A stretch of 64,000 bases of DNA from Paenibacillus sp. CC-CFT747. GTDB lineage: Bacteria > Bacillota > Bacilli > Paenibacillales > NBRC-103111. Shown in pieces: positions 62,490 to 64,000 of the stretch. The notes beneath the pieces were generated by a model. It did no database searches and had not been told where the DNA came from. It saw only the letters and a list, made by a program, of their open reading frames with translations. The stretch is from positions 687,001 to 751,000 of the forward strand of contig CP106741.1 in NCBI GenBank assembly GCA_030323305.1. Reading direction: 5' to 3'. The position numbers and the translations under genes are program-made. Positions within the stretch are counted from its first letter, which is position 1; each line of letters begins with the position of its first letter.

Positions 62490-63014
62490 CTATAGATTAT
62501 TTTCAAACCGGGAAACATAAACTGCGCCGTCCCGCACTTGAACGACCACGACGCGAGCTCCCGCCTGAATGTCTTCCTTGTCGAAGCTCCCGGCTGTCCG
62601 GTTGGTATTCGCGGCTCCGATCTTCAGCAGCACTTCCCCGTATCCGGTGCCGGGAATCGGGACGAGCACCTCGCCGATGCGGCCGCACAGGCTCTGCTCC
62701 GTGTAGCCCGAGGACGTCTCGCTGTTCCGCATGGGGCGGACATAGAGATAATGCACGGCAACCGCCAGAAGAAAAGCGCAGACAAGGGCCAGGAGAAGGT
62801 TGATCGCGCTTCCCAATCCCGAATAATGCTCCAGCAGGATCCCCGCCCCGCCGAACGAGGTAATTCCGCCAGCGACGGTGACAGGCTTAAGATAATCGGC
62901 GGATAGGAAGTCCAGCATCCCGTCCAGCGCTTGGCTGACCAAATCCCCCAGCAGCACGGTCACGAGAGCGAAAAGCACCCCCAAGACCAGACATCCCCAG
63001 TAGATCTCCACCAT
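62490..63014 (-). CDS. NfeD family membrane protein (YuaF-like)
   Basis: 174 residues. Four or so helices (LVLGVLFALVTVLLGDLVSQ, LLLALVCAFLLAVAVHYLYV) followed by the C-terminal OB-fold NfeD domain (GEVLVPIPGTGYGEVLLKIG, ARVVVVQVRDGAVYVSRF). ATG or equivalent at 63014 follows GGAGAGG. It pairs with flotillin in a two-gene operon, the usual partnership of short NfeD proteins. Confidence 0.92.
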   Translation of the reverse strand: MVEIYWGCLVLGVLFALVTVLLGDLVSQALDGMLDFLSADYLKPVTVAGGITSFGGAGILLEHYSGLGSAINLLLALVCAFLLAVAVHYLYVRPMRNSETSSGYTEQSLCGRIGEVLVPIPGTGYGEVLLKIGAANTNRTAGSFDKEDIQAGARVVVVQVRDGAVYVSRFENNL

Positions 63015-63153
63015 GGCCTCTCCTCCTTTTCCTCGGCTTGTTCCTGCACATCTTTCGCGAAAACCCTTCCATTGTCTTAAGTGCGCTTGCTTCCTATGTA
63101 ACTTATTACGTGTTTAATGGAAAATTGTTTCAAAATTTTCACATTTGCGCAAA

Positions 63154-63214
63154 GTAAAGTTTACTTGACATGCGGCGAGGAAGTAAAGTAAACTTTACGT
63201 AAAGTAAGCTTTAC
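63154..63214 (+). promoter_or_regulatory. Three palindromic operators on the XRE promoter
   Basis: Site 1 is GTAAAGTTTAC (63154-63164), directly followed by the -35 TTGACA (63165-63170). Sites 2 and 3 are tandem 16-base dyads GTAAAGTAAACTTTAC (63183-63198) and GTAAAGTAAGCTTTAC (63199-63214), over the -10 region (TAAACT, 18-base spacer) and the start. All share GTAAAG...TTTAC. The arrangement is typical of self-repression by a Cro-like protein. Confidence 0.88.
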
Positions 63215-63228
63215 ATGGAGGAAGGACG

Positions 63229-63441
63229 ATGAAGAACCGCATCCGTGAGCTTCGCGCCGGAAAGGGCTGGACGCAGGAGAAGCTGTCCGAGCTGGCGGGC
63301 GTCTCCCGCCAGACGATCATTTCCGTTGAGAACGGGAAATTCAACCCCTCGCTTACCCTGGCTTACACGATCGCCCGGGCCTTCGGCCTGACGATCGAGG
63401 AGATTTTTATTTTTGAAGAAGAAGGGAGAGAACGGTCATGA
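63229..63441 (+). CDS. Small XRE (Cro/C1) transcriptional regulator
   Basis: 70 residues, almost only the DNA-binding domain: RIRELRAGKGWTQEKLSELA, then GVSRQTIISVENGKFNPSLT. ATG 63229 follows GGAGGAAGG. Its stop overlaps the next start (ATGA at 63438-63441). Short regulators of this type commonly precede small membrane proteins and repress their own operon; the three dyads upstream fit. Confidence 0.94.
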   Translation: MKNRIRELRAGKGWTQEKLSELAGVSRQTIISVENGKFNPSLTLAYTIARAFGLTIEEIFIFEEEGRERS

Positions 63442-63734
63442 GCAACTGGGGAGCCTTCGCCGGATTGTTCAGCGGTGCCTTGATGGGCTTGGCGGGCTTG
63501 TGGCTCGGCCGCTATTTTGCCGCAAAGAAACGGGGCCTGGATGAAAGGTATTATGCCGTTTGGCGAAACGCCCGGGCGGCCAGCTGGATCATCACCATGG
63601 CAGCCCTGTACGTGCTGTTCTTTCTGCTGCTGGCAGGCGTTTCCCTGTCGGCGCTCGCTGCACTGGGCATCCTTATGCTCGTGCATTTCACCGGCTGGGC
63701 CCTGAGCGGCCTGTACTACCAAACCAGAATGTAG
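63438..63734 (+). CDS. Small membrane protein of the XRE operon
   Basis: 98 residues with three predicted helices (FAGLFSGALMGLAGLWLG, WIITMAALYVLFFLLLAGV, LSALAALGILMLVHFTGWAL). Between the first two is a basic stretch (RYFAAKKRGLDERYYAVWRN). It is coupled to the regulator by ATGA. No family recognised with confidence; it has the size and topology of DUF-type partners found beside XRE regulators. Confidence 0.82.
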   Translation: MSNWGAFAGLFSGALMGLAGLWLGRYFAAKKRGLDERYYAVWRNARAASWIITMAALYVLFFLLLAGVSLSALAALGILMLVHFTGWALSGLYYQTRM

Positions 63735-63747
63735 GAGGGAAACCCAA

Positions 63748-63948
63748 ATGAAAACCAATCCAACTCAACGTTCCGCCTTTCGCCTCAGCTTGACGATCTC
63801 GTCCCTTGTCGTCCTCTTCTTCCTGATCGTCACACTGATCACCGGAAACGCAGGCTTCATGCTGTGGAGCCTGCTGCCCGCCTTTATCACGACCATCACC
63901 GGCTATGCCCAGGATAAGAACGTCCGTCGGAAAGCCGGCATCCGATGA
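63748..63948 (+). CDS. Small membrane protein of the XRE operon
   Basis: 66 residues with two helices (LTISSLVVLFFLIVTLI and GFMLWSLLPAFITTITGYA) and basic ends. ATG 63748 follows AGGAGGG. The stop overlaps the next start (ATGA at 63945-63948). No family recognised. Confidence 0.8.
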   Translation: MKTNPTQRSAFRLSLTISSLVVLFFLIVTLITGNAGFMLWSLLPAFITTITGYAQDKNVRRKAGIR

Positions 63949-64000
63949 GTGCCCGGGAGCCTCTTCTGCAGGGCCGGCGGGCCGTCATCGTAAGCGGAGG
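63945..64000 (+). CDS. Start of a further gene of the XRE operon (cut by the window end)
   Basis: ATG 63945 overlaps the previous stop. Only MSAREPLLQGRRAVIVSG is visible. The segment RRAVIVSGG could begin a nucleotide-binding fold (SDR-like or ABC-like), but that is too little to assign. Confidence 0.55.
   Translation, partial: MSAREPLLQGRRAVIVSG

Overview
The window looks like a chromosomal segment of a GC-rich, spore-forming, surface-layer-bearing Bacillota, most probably Paenibacillus or a close Paenibacillaceae relative. The evidence is a spore germinant receptor operon, a large SLH-anchored surface protein, a Bce-type peptide-resistance module, AraC and Gfo/Idh/MocA genes, strong AAGGAGG-type ribosome sites and many hairpin-plus-T-run terminators. 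I see no rRNA, tRNA, CRISPR array, phage or transposase, and the content reads as ordinary chromosome.

Layout. 0-3 kb: split LigD (ligase domain and polymerase domain), then cardiolipin synthase on the minus strand. 2.9-7.7 kb: germinant receptor operon A-C-D-B, whose B subunit seems to carry a long C-terminal extension. 7.7-11.8 kb: ABC-2 exporter divergent from a NarL-type two-component system. 12-13.4 kb: SAM methyltransferase and a possible coupled small ORF. 13.4-16.3 kb: sulfonate/nitrate-type ABC importer with a clear promoter and a palindromic operator. 16.9-21.5 kb: BceAB transporter facing BceRS. 21.6-24.8 kb: DUF421 protein, PatB/MalY lyase, HupE-like protein. 24.8-30.4 kb: 1876-residue surface protein (two lamin-tail domains, metallophosphoesterase, Gly/Asn linker, SLH). 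30.5-34.7 kb: Tat-exported gluconate-dehydrogenase-type complex with its own TatC and TatA and a divergent lipoprotein cytochrome c. 34.8-41 kb: glutamate synthase. 41-48 kb: UgtP/MGDG-synthase-like glycosyltransferase, oxidoreductase, an undescribed two-gene operon of exported repeat proteins, and a polytopic membrane protein. 48-52 kb: oxidoreductase/AraC pair, YihY protein, DUF3243 protein. 52-55 kb: structured leader, second UgtP-like enzyme, polysaccharide deacetylase with a YkoP-like tail. 55-60 kb: YhgE/Pip protein and its TetR regulator, which share an operator, and a 7TM histidine kinase. 60-64 kb: NAD(P)-binding protein, flotillin/NfeD operon, and an XRE regulator with tandem operators leading small membrane proteins.

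Data quality matters here. About 30 otherwise normal genes are broken by single-base frameshifts, about 47 in all. Every one I could resolve is a missing base, usually in a G/C or A run. Adding one base per site makes each gene length divisible by three and restores the family's motifs. I treat these genes as intact with probable sequencing errors, and coordinates span the whole gene. Residue counts quoted for them are after that correction.
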